Source of the DNA: DATFVB01 sp963714035
Lineage (GTDB): Bacteria > Acidobacteriota > Thermoanaerobaculia > UBA5066 > DATFVB01
Assembly (NCBI GenBank): GCA_963714035.1
Contig: OY970224.1
Span: 1,984,001-2,048,000 of the forward strand
Length of the DNA: 64,000 bases
Reading direction: 5' to 3'
Each line of letters opens with the position of its first letter. Positions within the stretch are counted from its first letter, which is position 1. Both the position numbers and the translations under genes were made by a program. The notes below the pieces were generated by a model. That model was not told the origin of the DNA and searched no databases. It was given only the letters and a program-made list of their open reading frames with translations. This document shows positions 9,050 through 17,007 of this stretch, one piece after another.

Positions 9050-10045
9050 TCATCCGTGCGAAGGCGTCTTGTGCGCCGGTGGTTTTCCCGGCTTCATCGA
9101 ATTGAGGAGCTCCTTGACCGTGTCGGCGTTGGCGCCGGCGGGCGCGATCTGGAGGTACTTCTCGAAGTCGGCCCGGGCGTCGTCGGCGTGCTTCGCGGAA
9201 AACCGCGCGAGGCCCCGGTAGTAGTACGCGTCGGCGTTGTCCGCGCTGTCGGGCGCCTTGGCGATCGCCTTCGTGAACCACTCGTCGGCCTCGGCGGCGC
9301 GGTTCTTGTTGTAATAGTTGATCCCCATGTTGAGGTACGGGCCCGGATCGGTGATCTTGTCGTCCGGGACCTTCTCCATGGCGGCCTTCCCCTCGTCGAG
9401 ATTTCCTTTCTGGAGCTCGATCTCGGCGATGATGAGCCAGCTGTTCGTGTCGTCGGGGGCGATCGCGACGACCTTCTTCGCGTAGCCCAGAGCGTCGTCG
9501 TACTGCTTGCCGTTGTAGCAGGCGAGCTCGAGGTGCTCGAGAACGCCCTGGTTGTCCGGAAGATCGGCGAGCACCTTCTCGTAGTTCGCGCGCGCCTCCG
9601 TCCAGTTCTTCGCGTTCCACGCCGCGTTGGCCTTTTCGATCGCGTCGGCGGTGTCCTTCGAAATCTTCTTGCCGCCGACGGAGAGCTCCTCGTGGGGAGC
9701 CTCCTGCGGAGCGGCCTTCTCCAGCGTGACGTTGATCGGCTCGTTTCGCGACGCCTGCGAAACGTTGTACGAGGTCTTCTTCGTCTGATAGCCGGGCGCC
9801 GAGACGTCGACGTTCCAGGCGCCGCCGTTGAGCCCCATCCTCGCCCAGTGCCCCTTGTCGTTCGTCTTGATGTCCGGGCCCTTTCCGTCGGTCCATCGCA
9901 GGGCGATCGTGGCATCGGGAATCGGCTTTCCGTCGGCGTCCTTGACGTTGCCTTCCAGGCGCCCCCGTCCCGTCCAGTCCTGCGCGAAGAGCGAGGACGC
10001 GAGAACGACCCCCAGGAACGTCAATCCGAACTTCTTCAAGGACAT
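9050..10045 (-). CDS. Secreted carboxypeptidase-regulatory-like/TPR protein
   Basis: The 331-residue protein has a signal peptide ending near ASSLFAQ (21). A beta-sandwich of the carboxypeptidase-regulatory-like type follows at about 29-110 (GNVKDADGKPIPDATIAL), then TPR repeats at about 130-315. The short tail is Pro/His-rich. It sits directly downstream of a TonB receptor with the same kind of N-terminal domain and heads the sulfatase-like genes. A periplasmic adaptor for the receptor is plausible but inferred. The ATG at 10045 follows AAAGGAAG. A strong terminator hairpin lies between it and the receptor gene, so expression may depend on read-through. Confidence 0.8.
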   Translation of the reverse strand: MSLKKFGLTFLGVVLASSLFAQDWTGRGRLEGNVKDADGKPIPDATIALRWTDGKGPDIKTNDKGHWARMGLNGGAWNVDVSAPGYQTKKTSYNVSQASRNEPINVTLEKAAPQEAPHEELSVGGKKISKDTADAIEKANAAWNAKNWTEARANYEKVLADLPDNQGVLEHLELACYNGKQYDDALGYAKKVVAIAPDDTNSWLIIAEIELQKGNLDEGKAAMEKVPDDKITDPGPYLNMGINYYNKNRAAEADEWFTKAIAKAPDSADNADAYYYRGLARFSAKHADDARADFEKYLQIAPAGANADTVKELLNSMKPGKPPAHKTPSHG

Positions 10046-10062
10046 CGATTCTTCCTTTCCGC

Positions 10063-10105
10063 AAAAGAAAAAGGCCCCGCCGGGGCCATTAATCCCGGCG
10101 GGGCC
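10063..10105 (-). terminator. Rho-independent terminator after the TonB receptor gene
   Basis: On the minus strand a 12-bp GC stem (GGCCCCGCCGGG paired with CCCGGCGGGGCC, loop about ATTAATGG) is followed by TTTTTCTTTT. The tail runs almost into the ribosome site of the next gene, so it may act as an attenuator and not a full stop. Confidence 0.85.
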
Positions 10106-10124
10106 GAAGAATAACCGAGGCGGT

Positions 10125-13085
10125 TTAGAAGCTCAAGCGAGCTCCGAACCGGAGGGTGCGGGGCGCCTGGGTCTCCGTGATCTGGTTGGCCTGGGCGGTC
10201 GAGGTCGTGCTGCCGACCTGACCGAGGGCCGAGCACGGGCCGGAGGTGCCGTCGCACGCGCGGTTGCGCTTCTGGAGGGCCGTGTTCGAGTTGACGACGT
10301 TGAAGACGTCGAGCGAGAAGGTGAGGTCGGCCTTCTGGAAGAGGGGAACGACCTTCTCGAGACGCATGTCGAGCTCGTACAGGTCCGAGTTCCGGTTGTC
10401 GTCCGGGTTCCCGATGATGACGCTCCGGGCGCCGAGACCGTCGCCGGGATTCTCACGAACGTAGTAGGGAATCGGATATCCCTGACGGCCGTAGACGTTG
10501 GCGGCAACGTTGAAGTTCATCGGGAGCTGGTAGAGACCGCTGACGTTGAAGTTCCACTTGCTGTTGATGTAGACGTTGGCGAACGCGCCGCTGTTGGCCG
10601 CGCCGCCGAACCAGGTGATCATGCCTTCTCCGCAGCTCGGTCCGTTGTTTCCGACCGAGTTGGTCGGATCCTGGCACCCGCTGGCGGAAGTGACGTGCTC
10701 CTTCCAGTTCGTCCACGTGAAGCTGCCGTGCGCCATCCAGCGATTGGTGAGCCGCTTCGTCAACTGGAACTCCACTCCGTCGTACCGGACGTTGTAGCCC
10801 GACCGGTTGGTGAGCTCGCGGCCCGGTGCGCTGTCGACCGGGTTCGTCAGCCCGTAGAGCGGGCTGGTGTTGCCGAGAGCATTGCCCTGCCAGTCATAGC
10901 CCGGGATTCCCGAGTTGACCTGCGAGAAGTCGGCGCTCGTGATCCCCATGAACGGCGTCCAGGTGAGGTCGGTCCGCTTGCGGTACGTGTAGGTCAGTCC
11001 GGCGACCAGTTCCGGGAGGATCTGGTGGTCGACGCCGACCGTGAACTCGTCCGTCTTCGGAGCCTTCAGGTTGTGGTCGATCGTATTCGGGGAGCTGAGG
11101 GACGCCGGGTTGTTCGGGTTGTAGTTGTAGTTGTAATAGAAGGCGCCGAGATCGGCGGGCGACGAGATCACGTGGTTCCCGTTGGCCGCGTGCGCCGTGT
11201 ACGCCGGGGAGAGGTAGTAGTAGGCGTACGAATAGCTCACCGGGTTGTCGAACGTGATGTTGCCCTGCCCGAGCTGATCGGCGAACTGCGCGTAAGAGGC
11301 CCGGATGAGGGTGCTCTTCTGCGCGCCGAGCGCGTAGGTCAGGCCGACGCGGGGCTCCCAGTTCTTCCACTTGAACTCCGTGCCGCCGCCGGGATAGTTG
11401 ATCGAGGGAAGGCAAGGGTTGGAGGTGCTGAACGGGGCGCTCGAGTCGCACAGCGCGTCGTTCCAGGAGAGTCCCGGAGACGTGCTCGCGAGGTTCGAGC
11501 CGTACTGCTCGTCGTACCGGACGCCGAGGTTCAGCGTCAGGTTCGACATCGTCAGCGTGTCCTGGAGGAACCCGTCGTAGTACTTCGTGTCGACCGAGAT
11601 GAGCTTGGGACGGGTCAGCTTGGCCAGCCCGAGATCTTCGAGCGGAATCGCGCCGTTGCCCGGCCAGGTGGAGTTGGACTTCAGGTCGACGTTGCGGTAC
11701 CCGAACCCGAACTTCAGCTCGTGGCCGATGTTGCCGGTGTTGAAGAAGCCCGAGAGGTTCGCGTTGATCTGGTGCTGCGGACGGTACGTGTTGTAGAAGA
11801 CGTAGGAGTTCTGCCACACGCCCGCCGGGTTGCGGTAGGAGTTCGTATTGCCGCCCTCGGGGGTGAGCCCGAAGCCGCCGCCCACGTAGTTGTAGGAGGC
11901 GTCGAGGACGAGGTTCGGTCCGAACACCTGCGAGTCTTCACCCTTCCAGATCGTCGTCGGACCCGACTGGTCCCACGAGGTCGGCTGCGGCCGCGTCGGT
12001 CCGGAGCTGCGTCCGAACTTCAGCTTGTCGCCGCGGAAGTAGAAGCCCGTCGCCGAGTTCGACTCGATCGGCTGGACGTTCAACTTGCCCGCGAAGTTCT
12101 CGAGGGTCGTCTTGTCGGTCGTGCCGGTCGCCTGGAGCAGGTCGATCTGGTTACGGCCGTAGCTGCCCCAGAGCCAGGCCTTGTCCGGCCAGAGCGGTCC
12201 GCCCGCTTCGATGCCGTAGTCCTGGATGTTGAAGATCCGGTTCTGGACCGAGCTTCCGCCCAGCTGTTCCTGCTGGTTCCGGAAGTCGGTGTTCGTGTTG
12301 TAGGCCTCGAGCTGGTGCGGCGTGTCGAAGACGCGGGCGGACCCGTGCACTTCGTTGGTGCCGCGCTTGGTCACCATGTTGAGCGTGACGCCCGGAACCG
12401 CGACCGACGGATCGCTGCCGCCCGTCGTCGCCTGCATCTCCTGGAAGGCGTCGAAGTCGTAGTACGTCGGGGACGAGCCGGTCGCCGCCATGTCGGTGAT
12501 CGTCACGCCGTCGACGTTCCACGCGTTCTGCGTGGCGTCGGTGCCCTTCCCGACGTAGTTGTCCTGCTGTCCGCTCTGGCTGCCGCCGACGTTCACTCGG
12601 TCGACGAGCACGCCCGGCGTCTGCTGCAGGATGACCCACGGGTCGCGGCCGGTCGGAATCGACTTGAGCTCCTGCTGGCTGTAGTTGGCGCCCGTCGACT
12701 GCTTGCGCGTGTCCAGCAGCGGAGATTCCGACGTGACCGTGATCGTCGTCGCGACCGAAGCGATCTTCATCGCGACCGACAGCTCCGTGTTGGTCCCGAG
12801 GTTGACCACCACGTTGTTGCGCTCGACCGTGGCGAACCCGGAGAGCTCGGTCTTGACCGAGTACGTGCACGGCGAGAGGTTCAGGAAGCGAAAATCGCCC
12901 TGCGCCCCCGTCGTCGAGCTCCGCGGCGCGCCGCAGCCGGAGAGGGTCACCGCGACGCCGGGGAGCTTGCCCCCCTGCTCGTCGCTGACGGACCCGTAGA
13001 TGTTGCCGGACGTCGCCTGCGCGTACATCGACGCGGCGAGTCCGGTCGCCATCGTAAAGATGGCGAGGCTCCTCAAAACCTTCAT
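10125..13085 (-). CDS. TonB-dependent outer-membrane receptor with N-terminal carboxypeptidase-regulatory-like domain
   Basis: The 986-residue protein has a signal peptide to about 23. A carboxypeptidase-regulatory-like beta-sandwich occupies about 27-110 (GNIYGSVSDEQGGKLPGV). A plug-like region follows (LQQTPGVLVDRVNVGG), then a long beta-barrel rich in aromatic and Asn residues. It ends with FGARLSF, the terminal Phe typical of outer-membrane barrels. This is the OmpA/Oar-like receptor class expanded in Acidobacteriota. No TonB box can be named with confidence. The start is supported by AAGGAG just upstream, and a promoter lies at 13163-13191. It is the first gene of the receptor/TPR/sulfatase-like cluster; the ligand is unknown. 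Confidence 0.92.
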   Translation of the reverse strand: MKVLRSLAIFTMATGLAASMYAQATSGNIYGSVSDEQGGKLPGVAVTLSGCGAPRSSTTGAQGDFRFLNLSPCTYSVKTELSGFATVERNNVVVNLGTNTELSVAMKIASVATTITVTSESPLLDTRKQSTGANYSQQELKSIPTGRDPWVILQQTPGVLVDRVNVGGSQSGQQDNYVGKGTDATQNAWNVDGVTITDMAATGSSPTYYDFDAFQEMQATTGGSDPSVAVPGVTLNMVTKRGTNEVHGSARVFDTPHQLEAYNTNTDFRNQQEQLGGSSVQNRIFNIQDYGIEAGGPLWPDKAWLWGSYGRNQIDLLQATGTTDKTTLENFAGKLNVQPIESNSATGFYFRGDKLKFGRSSGPTRPQPTSWDQSGPTTIWKGEDSQVFGPNLVLDASYNYVGGGFGLTPEGGNTNSYRNPAGVWQNSYVFYNTYRPQHQINANLSGFFNTGNIGHELKFGFGYRNVDLKSNSTWPGNGAIPLEDLGLAKLTRPKLISVDTKYYDGFLQDTLTMSNLTLNLGVRYDEQYGSNLASTSPGLSWNDALCDSSAPFSTSNPCLPSINYPGGGTEFKWKNWEPRVGLTYALGAQKSTLIRASYAQFADQLGQGNITFDNPVSYSYAYYYLSPAYTAHAANGNHVISSPADLGAFYYNYNYNPNNPASLSSPNTIDHNLKAPKTDEFTVGVDHQILPELVAGLTYTYRKRTDLTWTPFMGITSADFSQVNSGIPGYDWQGNALGNTSPLYGLTNPVDSAPGRELTNRSGYNVRYDGVEFQLTKRLTNRWMAHGSFTWTNWKEHVTSASGCQDPTNSVGNNGPSCGEGMITWFGGAANSGAFANVYINSKWNFNVSGLYQLPMNFNVAANVYGRQGYPIPYYVRENPGDGLGARSVIIGNPDDNRNSDLYELDMRLEKVVPLFQKADLTFSLDVFNVVNSNTALQKRNRACDGTSGPCSALGQVGSTTSTAQANQITETQAPRTLRFGARLSF

Positions 13086-13162
13086 AAAACTCCTTCCCGA
13101 CCCCTTATGAGGGCCATAGCTTTCAAGGGATCTCTCCCCTTGCCGCTTGTGCCAGTAAAGCC

Positions 13163-13191
13163 ATTATTGTGCCATTGCGAAATTATTTCAA
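13163..13191 (-). promoter_or_regulatory. Sigma70-like promoter of the TonB receptor gene
   Basis: On the minus strand TTGAAA (13191-13186) is separated by 17 bases from AATAAT (13168-13163). It lies in a clearly AT-rich patch about 80 bases upstream of the ATG at 13085, giving a leader of roughly 70 bases with AAGGAG near its end. Confidence 0.6.
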
Positions 13192-13214
13192 TCACAAATA
13201 AGTAGCTTTATGAT
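13186..13214 (+). promoter_or_regulatory. Candidate promoter of trmFO, overlapping the divergent receptor promoter
   Basis: TTTCAA (13186-13191), 17 bases, then TATGAT (13209-13214). The -35 is poor but the -10 is good. The -35 hexamer is the complement of the receptor gene's -35, so the two promoters would compete face to face. The leader to ATG 13312 would be about 90 bases. Confidence 0.4.
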
Positions 13215-13311
13215 CAAGCAATTACATGCGAGAACCATCTGCGGCGACGATCCGAAAATCCGGGTTTTTGGATTTCCGTCCGGGGCTTTGGAGGAGGTAA
13301 GCTGCCGCGCG

Positions 13312-14655
13312 ATGGAAGTCTCGATCATCGGGGGCGGCTTCGCGGGAAGCGAGTGCGCATGGCAGCTCGCTACCCGAGGGCACCGCGTTCGGCTGATCGA
13401 AATGCGTCCATCGGTCTCGACAGCCGCGCACCGGACGGGCGATCTGGCCGAGATGGTCTGCTCCAACTCTTTTCGCTCCGACAACCCCGCCAACGCCGTG
13501 GGTCTCCTGAAGCGCGAAATGGAGGCGCTCGGCTCGCTCGTCATGCGTTGCGCGCGGGAAACGCGCGTCCCCGCGGGAGACGCGCTCGCCGTCGATCGGG
13601 CGGCGTTCGCCTCGCGGATGAACAGCGCCGTCGGGGGACGCGGCGAGATCGACGTCGTGCGGGCCGAGATCGGCGGGATTCCCGAAGACGGAATCGTCGT
13701 CGTCGCGACGGGTCCGCTCACGTCGGACGCTCTCGCCCGCTCGATCCGAGAGCGGCTCGGCACCGAGGCGCTCTATTTCTACGACTCCATGGCGCCGATC
13801 GTGACCGCCGACTCGATCGATTTCGAGAAAGTCTACTTCGCTTCCCGATACGGAAAGGGGGGCGGCGAGGACTACGTGAACTGTCCGATGAGCCGCGAGC
13901 AGTACGAGGAGCTCGTCGCCGATCTCCTGTCCGGCGAGACCGTACCCGTGCACGATTTCGAGAAAGGCGTCTATTTCGAAGGCTGCCTGCCGATCGAAGT
14001 GATGGCGGAGCGCGGCGTCGAGACGCTGCGCCACGGGCCCCTGAAGCCGATGGGGCTCGAGGATCCCCGCACCGGAAGAAGGCCGCACGCGGTCGTCCAG
14101 CTCCGCCAGGACGACCTCGCGCGGGAGCACTTCAATCTCGTCGGATTCCAGACGAAGCTCAAGGTCGGAGAACAGAAGCGGATCTTCCGGAAGATCCCGG
14201 GGCTCGAGAACGCGAACTTCGCGCGCTTCGGCATGCTGCATCGGAACACGTACATCCACTCGCCCGCGCATCTCGACCGGTTCTTCCGTCTGCGCGAAGA
14301 GCCGCGGATCTTCTTCGCCGGACAGATCACCGGTGTCGAGGGCTATCTCGAGTCCGCGGCGACGGGCCTCTGCGTCGGCCGCACGATCTCGCAGATCCTC
14401 GAAGGTCGGCAGGATCCCGAGCCGGTCCCATACGAGACCGCCCTCGGCTCGCTGTCGCGGCACTGCTCGGAGCGGCCGAAGACGAAGACCTTCGAACCGA
14501 TGAACGTCACGTTCGGCATGATCGAGGACACGACGCGCGATCCGATCCGCGACAAGGCTCGCCGCCGGGAGAGCCAGGTCGCGCGCGCTCTCGCGGCGAT
14601 CGAGGAATACGGGCGCCGCTCCGGCGCCGCCGCGGATCGCGCCGTGACGGCTTGA
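13312..14655 (+). CDS. trmFO: Methylenetetrahydrofolate-tRNA-(uracil-54-C5)-methyltransferase TrmFO
   Basis: The 447-residue flavoprotein makes ribothymidine at tRNA position 54 using methylenetetrahydrofolate and FAD. The FAD motif IIGGGFAGSECAW is at the very N-terminus. Family signatures follow: MVCSNSFRSD with the first functional Cys, GGGEDYVNCPM, FEGCLPIEVMAERG with the second catalytic Cys, and GQITGVEGYLESAATG near the C-terminus. The length is normal. ATG 13312 is preferred to a longer frame from 13210 because it follows GGAGGAGG and starts directly with the FAD fold. A tRNA gene follows 37 bases after the stop. Confidence 0.97.
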   Translation: MEVSIIGGGFAGSECAWQLATRGHRVRLIEMRPSVSTAAHRTGDLAEMVCSNSFRSDNPANAVGLLKREMEALGSLVMRCARETRVPAGDALAVDRAAFASRMNSAVGGRGEIDVVRAEIGGIPEDGIVVVATGPLTSDALARSIRERLGTEALYFYDSMAPIVTADSIDFEKVYFASRYGKGGGEDYVNCPMSREQYEELVADLLSGETVPVHDFEKGVYFEGCLPIEVMAERGVETLRHGPLKPMGLEDPRTGRRPHAVVQLRQDDLAREHFNLVGFQTKLKVGEQKRIFRKIPGLENANFARFGMLHRNTYIHSPAHLDRFFRLREEPRIFFAGQITGVEGYLESAATGLCVGRTISQILEGRQDPEPVPYETALGSLSRHCSERPKTKTFEPMNVTFGMIEDTTRDPIRDKARRRESQVARALAAIEEYGRRSGAAADRAVTA

Positions 14656-14692
14656 CCCGTCCGCGCCTCTCCTGAATAATCGCGCCCTTCGT

Positions 14693-14766
14693 TGGGAGGT
14701 CGTCCAACGGTAGGACACGTGGCTCTGGACCACGTTATCGGGGTTCGAATCCCTGCCTCCCAGCCA
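14693..14766 (+). tRNA. tRNA-Gln (anticodon CTG)
   Basis: A full cloverleaf is visible: acceptor TGGGAGG (14693-14699) pairs with CCTCCCA (14756-14762), and the D stem is GTCC/GGAC. The anticodon stem CGTGG/CCACG holds the loop CTCTGGA, giving anticodon CTG at 14725-14727. The T loop TTCGAAT is at 14744-14750, the discriminator is G14763, and CCA is genome-encoded. It reads CAG codons. The start of the flanking inverted repeat lies inside its 3' end. Confidence 0.95.
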
Positions 14767-14835
14767 AAACCTGCTTCGCAGGCGCTTCGCGCGCGGCGCT
14801 CGCGCGTCGCGGGCTTGCCCGCGACAGTTTTGGCT
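14762..14835 (+). repeat. Inverted repeat enclosing nested hairpins at the tRNA 3' end
   Basis: AGCCAAAAC (14762-14770), beginning in the tRNA CCA end, is exactly complementary to GTTTTGGCT (14827-14835). Between them lie three small hairpins (CTGC TTC GCAG, GCGC TTC GCGC, and CGCGGGC TT GCCCGCG). It could end tRNA transcription or process its 3' end; no T tract follows. Confidence 0.6.
14780..14823 (+). repeat. 44-bp GC-rich palindromic repeat, copy 1
   Basis: This stretch (starting GGCGCTTCGCGCGCGGCGC and ending GGGCTTGCCCGCGA) is repeated exactly at 15233-15276. It is built of self-complementary pieces. Confidence 0.65.
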
Positions 14836-14837
14836 CA

Positions 14838-15029
14838 CATCCAACCTGGGGGAAGCTTCCCCCAAGCCCCCTCCCCAACTGTCATCGGTGTTCCGCGCGC
14901 ACGCCGACGCTGCGCGACCTGTCCCGCTTCGGCCACTCTCCATCTCGGCGGGACACGCCTCACCTCAAGCGGGGGCGTGCGCGGAAGACCCTCATTCCTT
15001 CCGCTTCGCTGGCGCTTCGCGCGCGGCGC
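14838..15029 (+). repeat. 192-bp direct repeat, copy 1 (non-coding)
   Basis: The copy at 15060-15251 has the same length and differs at only about eight positions by eye. Near its left end is the palindrome GGGGGAAGCTTCCCCC, and its right end merges into the GCGCTTCGCGCGC palindrome. Open frames through it continue from the tRNA and show no gene-like features. This fills most of the 675-bp gap between tRNA-Gln and the TPR gene. Confidence 0.8.
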
Positions 15030-15059
15030 GTCATCCCTTCGCTCGGACAAATTTGGCAG

Positions 15060-15251
15060 CATCCAACCTGGGGGAGGTATCCCCCAAGCCCCCTCCCTAC
15101 CTGTCATCGGTGTTCCGCGCGCACGCCGGCGCTGCGCGACCTGTCCCGCTTCGGCCACTCTCCATCTCGGCGGGACGCGCCTCACCTCGAGCGGGGGCGT
15201 GCGCGGAAGACCCTCATTCCTTCCGCTTCGCTGGCGCTTCGCGCGCGGCGC
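15060..15251 (+). repeat. 192-bp direct repeat, copy 2 (non-coding)
   Basis: Near-identical second copy of 14838-15029 at a 222-bp period. The left palindrome has decayed to GGGGGAGGTATCCCCC. It runs directly into the second 44-bp palindromic repeat. Confidence 0.8.
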
Positions 15252-15276
15252 TCGCGCGTCGCGGGCTTGCCCGCGA
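15233..15276 (+). repeat. 44-bp GC-rich palindromic repeat, copy 2
   Basis: Exact repeat of 14780-14823, overlapping the right end of the second 192-bp repeat. Confidence 0.65.
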
Positions 15277-15277
15277 G

Positions 15278-15352
15278 GTCATTCCGAGGAGGGGCGCCGA
15301 CGCCAGCGCGCCGAAGCCCTGGCGAAGGCGGGAGGAATCTCGGTCGAGGTCC
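15278..15352 (+). repeat. Dispersed non-coding element, copy 1
   Basis: It begins GTCATTCCGAGGAG, continues through CGCGCCGAAGCC and GGCGAAGGCGGGAGGAATCT, and ends CGGTCGAGGTCC. The same blocks occur inverted at 22304-22412, and a relative starts at 53736. No frame in it looks coding. Confidence 0.65.
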
Positions 15353-15441
15353 CGCGACCGGCGCCGGTGCCCGCCGTGTTGTCCGGCGGAGAACGGCGGG
15401 CGCCGCTGACGATGCGGCCGCGCCGTATCATGAGCGCTCCC

Positions 15442-16818
15442 ATGCGAGACCGAACACCTCGGCGTCGCGCGCGTGTCGTTCTGCTGGCGGCAATCGTCGC
15501 CGCCGCCCGGCTCGCCCGCGCGGATTCGGCCGCCGACGTCGCGGAAGGCGAACGGCTGATCGCGGCGCGCGATCCGGCGTCGGCGGAAGCGCGGTTCCGC
15601 CGGGCGATCGCGGCGAACCCGCGCGACGCGCGCGCGCATTCCGATCTGGCGCTTGCGCTCCTCCTCCAGAAGAAGAACCCCGACGAGGCCGCGGCGGAGG
15701 CGCGCCGCGCCTCCGAGCTCGCTCCGGACGTTCCGGACCATCTCCTTCGCTGGGGAGCGGCACTCCAGGAGGCCGGCAAGCCCGTCGAGGCCGCCGCGGT
15801 CCTCGCGCGGCTCGTCGCCCGCATGCCGAACGCGAAGACTCCGCTCCTGCTGCTCGGCGGCGCCTACGCGGACGCCGGCGACGACCGCGCCCTCGAGATC
15901 CTCGAGCGCGCGGCGCTCGCGGACCCGGAAAACCCGCGGCCCAGGGCGCTCCGCGCGGCATTCCTGTGGGACAGCGGAAAGATCGACGACGGCAACCGCG
16001 CGATGGAGGAGGCGCTGGCCAGATTCCCCGACGTCGCCGAGCTGCACGCGAGCTACGGAGAGCAGCTCGGAATCCAGGGCCGTTTCCGGACCGCCGCGGA
16101 GGAGTTCGAAAAGGCCGTCGCGCTCGGGGCCCGCTCGCCCGATCTCCTGATCGCGCTGGGAAACGCGCACTGGAGCGCCGGCGATCTCGATCGCGCGCGA
16201 GCGCGGCTGACCGAAGCCGCCGCCTCGACTCCCGCGTCGCCGGTCGCCGAGCTCGCGCTCGGCCGTTTCCTGCTCTGGACGGGGCATCCCGACGACGCGA
16301 TCGGCCATCTCGAGATCGCCGCCCGCGACCAGCCGGACGCCGATAGCCGCCAGATGCTCCTCGGCCGAGCGCTCGCGGCCGCCGGACGGCTGCCCGAAGC
16401 CGAGTCCCGCTTTCGGCGCGCGGTCGAGCTGTCGAAGGCCTCCGGCCCCCAGGTCGCGCTCGCGCAGACGCTGGCGCGCGAAGGAAAAGCGGAGGAGGCG
16501 AAGCGGGAAGCCGAGGCCGCGAAGCGCCTCTACGACGCCGAGCGCGCCGAGGAGCTCGCGCGCGGCTCCCACCACGTCCAGATGAACCTCGCCTGGGAGG
16601 AGCTCGAGCACGGCAAGGCCGCCGACGCTCTCCGGCGCCTCGAGACGATGGGAGATGCCTCCGACGTCCTGGAAGGGCGGGGCGCGGCGCTCGCGCGGCT
16701 CGGAAGACACCGCGAGGCGATCCGCGTCCTCGAGCGCGCGAGCGCGGAGGACCCGACCAATGCGCGGATCCGCGCTCGCCTGTCGCGCGAGTATCGCGCC
16801 GTCGAGGCGCGTAAATGA
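15442..16818 (+). CDS. Secreted TPR protein
   Basis: The 458-residue protein starts with a twin-basic N-terminus (MRDRTPRRRARV) and a hydrophobic signal ending around LARADSA. The rest is nearly all TPR-like helices (for example AEARFRRAIAANPRDARAHS and LLALGNAHWSAGD-type blocks). ATG 15442 is preferred because a TATCAT -10 candidate sits at 15426-15431; ATG 15430 would lie inside it. Longer open frame upstream only covers repeats. The CRTAC1 gene follows after a tandem repeat that begins inside the last codons of this gene. TPR plus CRTAC1 neighbours are common in Acidobacteriota; the partner is not known. Confidence 0.8.
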   Translation: MRDRTPRRRARVVLLAAIVAAARLARADSAADVAEGERLIAARDPASAEARFRRAIAANPRDARAHSDLALALLLQKKNPDEAAAEARRASELAPDVPDHLLRWGAALQEAGKPVEAAAVLARLVARMPNAKTPLLLLGGAYADAGDDRALEILERAALADPENPRPRALRAAFLWDSGKIDDGNRAMEEALARFPDVAELHASYGEQLGIQGRFRTAAEEFEKAVALGARSPDLLIALGNAHWSAGDLDRARARLTEAAASTPASPVAELALGRFLLWTGHPDDAIGHLEIAARDQPDADSRQMLLGRALAAAGRLPEAESRFRRAVELSKASGPQVALAQTLAREGKAEEAKREAEAAKRLYDAERAEELARGSHHVQMNLAWEELEHGKAADALRRLETMGDASDVLEGRGAALARLGRHREAIRVLERASAEDPTNARIRARLSREYRAVEARK

Positions 16819-17007
16819 GACGTTCCGTCGAGGCCCGTAAGTGAGCCGCGCCGTTGAGGCGCGCCGAATAGGACGTTCCGTCGAGGCGCGCCGGCGAATC
16901 CGCGCCGTTGAGGCGCGAGGGATCGGCTCCGTCGGGGCCCGAGGACTCGGCTCCGCTGAGACCCGTCAGCGAATCGGCTCCGTCGAGGCGCCTCGATGAT
17001 CGGCGCC
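16801..17007 (+). repeat. Eight-unit, roughly 26-bp tandem repeat spanning a stop and a start codon
   Basis: Eight diverged units of 24-27 bases begin at 16801, 16827, 16853, 16880, 16907, 16931, 16955 and 16982. Each starts with a form of GTYGAGGCGCG and most end in GGCTCC, CGTTCC or CGCGCC. The first unit encodes the last residues and TGA of the TPR gene. The last unit contains the ATG of the CRTAC1 gene. There is no room for a normal ribosome site outside the repeat. Confidence 0.85.

Noticed and set aside
13210..13311. Upstream start for trmFO
   Set aside because: The extra 34 residues are unlike the family, and a strong ribosome site precedes ATG 13312.
14888..15409. 173-residue frame with an internal repeated peptide
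   Set aside because: The peptide repeat only mirrors the 192-bp DNA repeat; no start signal, and the opposite strand is equally open.
14692..15441. N-terminal extension of the TPR gene, starting at the tRNA
   Set aside because: The frame runs through a tRNA and two direct repeats; the signal peptide and a -10 candidate place the start at 15442.
16801..17007. Possible CRISPR array
   Set aside because: The units are contiguous and diverged, with no unique spacers and no cas genes.
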